Both the position numbers and the translations under genes were made by a program. A stretch of DNA of 64,000 bases from Bacterioplanoides sp965200585 (lineage in GTDB: Bacteria > Pseudomonadota > Gammaproteobacteria > Pseudomonadales > Oceanobacteraceae): NCBI RefSeq assembly GCF_965200585.1, contig NZ_OZ241361.1; one strand, given 5' to 3'. Position 1 is the stretch's first letter. Every line of letters begins with the position of its first letter. Positions 63,150 to 64,000 of the stretch are shown here, one piece after another. The notes under the pieces were generated by a model, which was given only the letters and a program-made list of their open reading frames with translations, made no database searches and was not told the DNA's origin.

Positions 63150-64000
63150 ACGGATTCCAATGGTAAATAAATTGAGAAAAGGGTGTTTCCAGGTTGGCTA
63201 TCGACTTCGATAATGCCATTAACCTGATTAATAATAGATTGTGAAATGGAGAGCCCGAGGCCGGTGCCTTCCGGACGACCCGTTACCATCGGGTAAAATA
63301 AATTTTCCTGCAGCTTGGCAGGAATGCCCGGGCCATTATCACGAATATCAATTTGCGCCACTAAGCGATGACGCAGGTGGCCAATGGTAAACTGACGCAC
63401 GGTGCGGGTACGTAATTTCAGTGTCGGTACCGGGATCGGTGGCTCCGCTTCCAGCATGGCCTGCATCGCATTACGGCAGATATTTAACATCGCCTGAACG
63501 ATCTGACCTTTATCAGCGACTAATTCCGGAATCGATGGGTCGTAGTCGCGTTCAATCTTAATGCTATGTTCAGATTCAACACTGACCAGCTGGCATACGC
63601 GCTCCAGAATTTCGTGAATGTTCACTTCTTCTGTTTTCGGAATCTGACGTGGGCCTAATAAACGATCCACCAGATCGCGCAGGCGATCGGCTTCTTCAAT
63701 AATAATTTCGGTATATTCTTTTAAATCGACTGACGGCAGTTCCCGTTCCAGTAATTGCGCCGCTCCCCGAATGCCGCCTAACGGGTTTTTGATTTCATGA
63801 GCCAGGCCCCGCACCAGATTACGGGTGGTTTCCTGTTTGGCGATCAACTGTTCTTCGCGGCTGATGCGCATCAGGCGATCTCGGCCGGACATTTCTACTA
63901 ATAAGGTCGGCAGGCGGGTCTCTGGGTGAGAAACCGGGCTGACGCTGTAATCCAGCGTCACCTGATGCTGGTTATGCAGCATGATGCTGGCTTCACGTTT
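63146..64000 (-). CDS. ntrB: Nitrogen regulation sensor kinase NtrB, partial
   Basis: The frame stays open to the right edge of the window, so the N-terminal PAS region is missing. Visible are the histidine box LVRGLAHEIKNPLGGIRGAA, the N-box MLNICRNAMQAML, and the G-boxes DIRDNGPGIPA and GTGLGLSISQSII. This soluble kinase phosphorylates or dephosphorylates NtrC in response to PII proteins. The gene lies upstream of ntrC in the same operon; glnA would normally be further upstream, outside the window. Confidence 0.95.
   Translation of the reverse strand, partial: KREASIMLHNQHQVTLDYSVSPVSHPETRLPTLLVEMSGRDRLMRISREEQLIAKQETTRNLVRGLAHEIKNPLGGIRGAAQLLERELPSVDLKEYTEIIIEEADRLRDLVDRLLGPRQIPKTEEVNIHEILERVCQLVSVESEHSIKIERDYDPSIPELVADKGQIVQAMLNICRNAMQAMLEAEPPIPVPTLKLRTRTVRQFTIGHLRHRLVAQIDIRDNGPGIPAKLQENLFYPMVTGRPEGTGLGLSISQSIINQVNGIIEVDSQPGNTLFSIYLPLESV

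Overview
The window looks like chromosome of a marine-type gammaproteobacterium. The order ntrB-ntrC, trmL, secB, yibN, gpmI, envC, ctp, yibQ is the core order I know from Pseudomonas and its relatives, and a complete MSHA pilus locus of the Vibrio/Shewanella/Pseudoalteromonas kind is set inside it. Oceanospirillales or a neighbouring order would fit, but I cannot name a genus from sequence alone.

Region 1 (1-26439, all + strand, tightly packed, many ATGA overlaps) is most of an extracellular contractile injection system (eCIS) of the Afp/PVC/MAC type. In order it holds the end of a sheath gene, tube, a CxxC protein resembling phage baseplate assembly chaperones, a disordered protein of unknown role, a Pvc16-like terminator (DUF4255), the AAA+ ATPase (Pvc15-like), a small unknown, the CIS tube/baseplate adaptor, a LysM-like baseplate protein, hub, spike, gp25, two baseplate J-type proteins, a P2 gpI-like tail protein, a giant DUF6519 fibre-like protein, a DUF4157 candidate effector and a TPR protein. 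No PAAR tip or recognisable tape measure lies in the window; they may be upstream. The most notable gene is the 1253-residue candidate effector (21707-25468). It has the eCIS-associated DUF4157 region with an HELTH motif, an HNH-like nuclease segment and a long beta-repeat C-terminus. Just downstream is a sigma-54-type activator with an altered GAFTGA loop and no standard receiver domain, a candidate regulator of the island.

Region 2 (28.2-38.3 kb) holds fba (aldolase), dapC-sufE, two cyclic-di-GMP enzymes (a 7TM GGDEF protein and an EAL-CBS-GGDEF protein), an orphan BMP-family binding protein, and an export pair of cytochrome c and a FAD lactone-oxidase-like protein.

Region 3 (38.4-45.2 kb) is core: yibQ, ctp, envC and gpmI on the - strand, yibN and secB on +, and trmL on -. 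Here grxC is absent from its usual place between yibN and secB.

Region 4 (45.3-61.7 kb) is one long MSHA operon: mshI, a second mshI/pilN, mshJ, K, L, M, N, E, G, an mshF/B-like gene, then mshA, C, D, O, P and Q. MshE carries two cyclic-di-GMP-binding MshEN motifs, so the two turnover enzymes of region 2 could feed pilus control. The window ends in ntrC and a truncated ntrB, convergent with mshQ.

No rRNA, tRNA, CRISPR array or complete insertion sequence was seen. No gene-free stretch exceeds about 300 bases.
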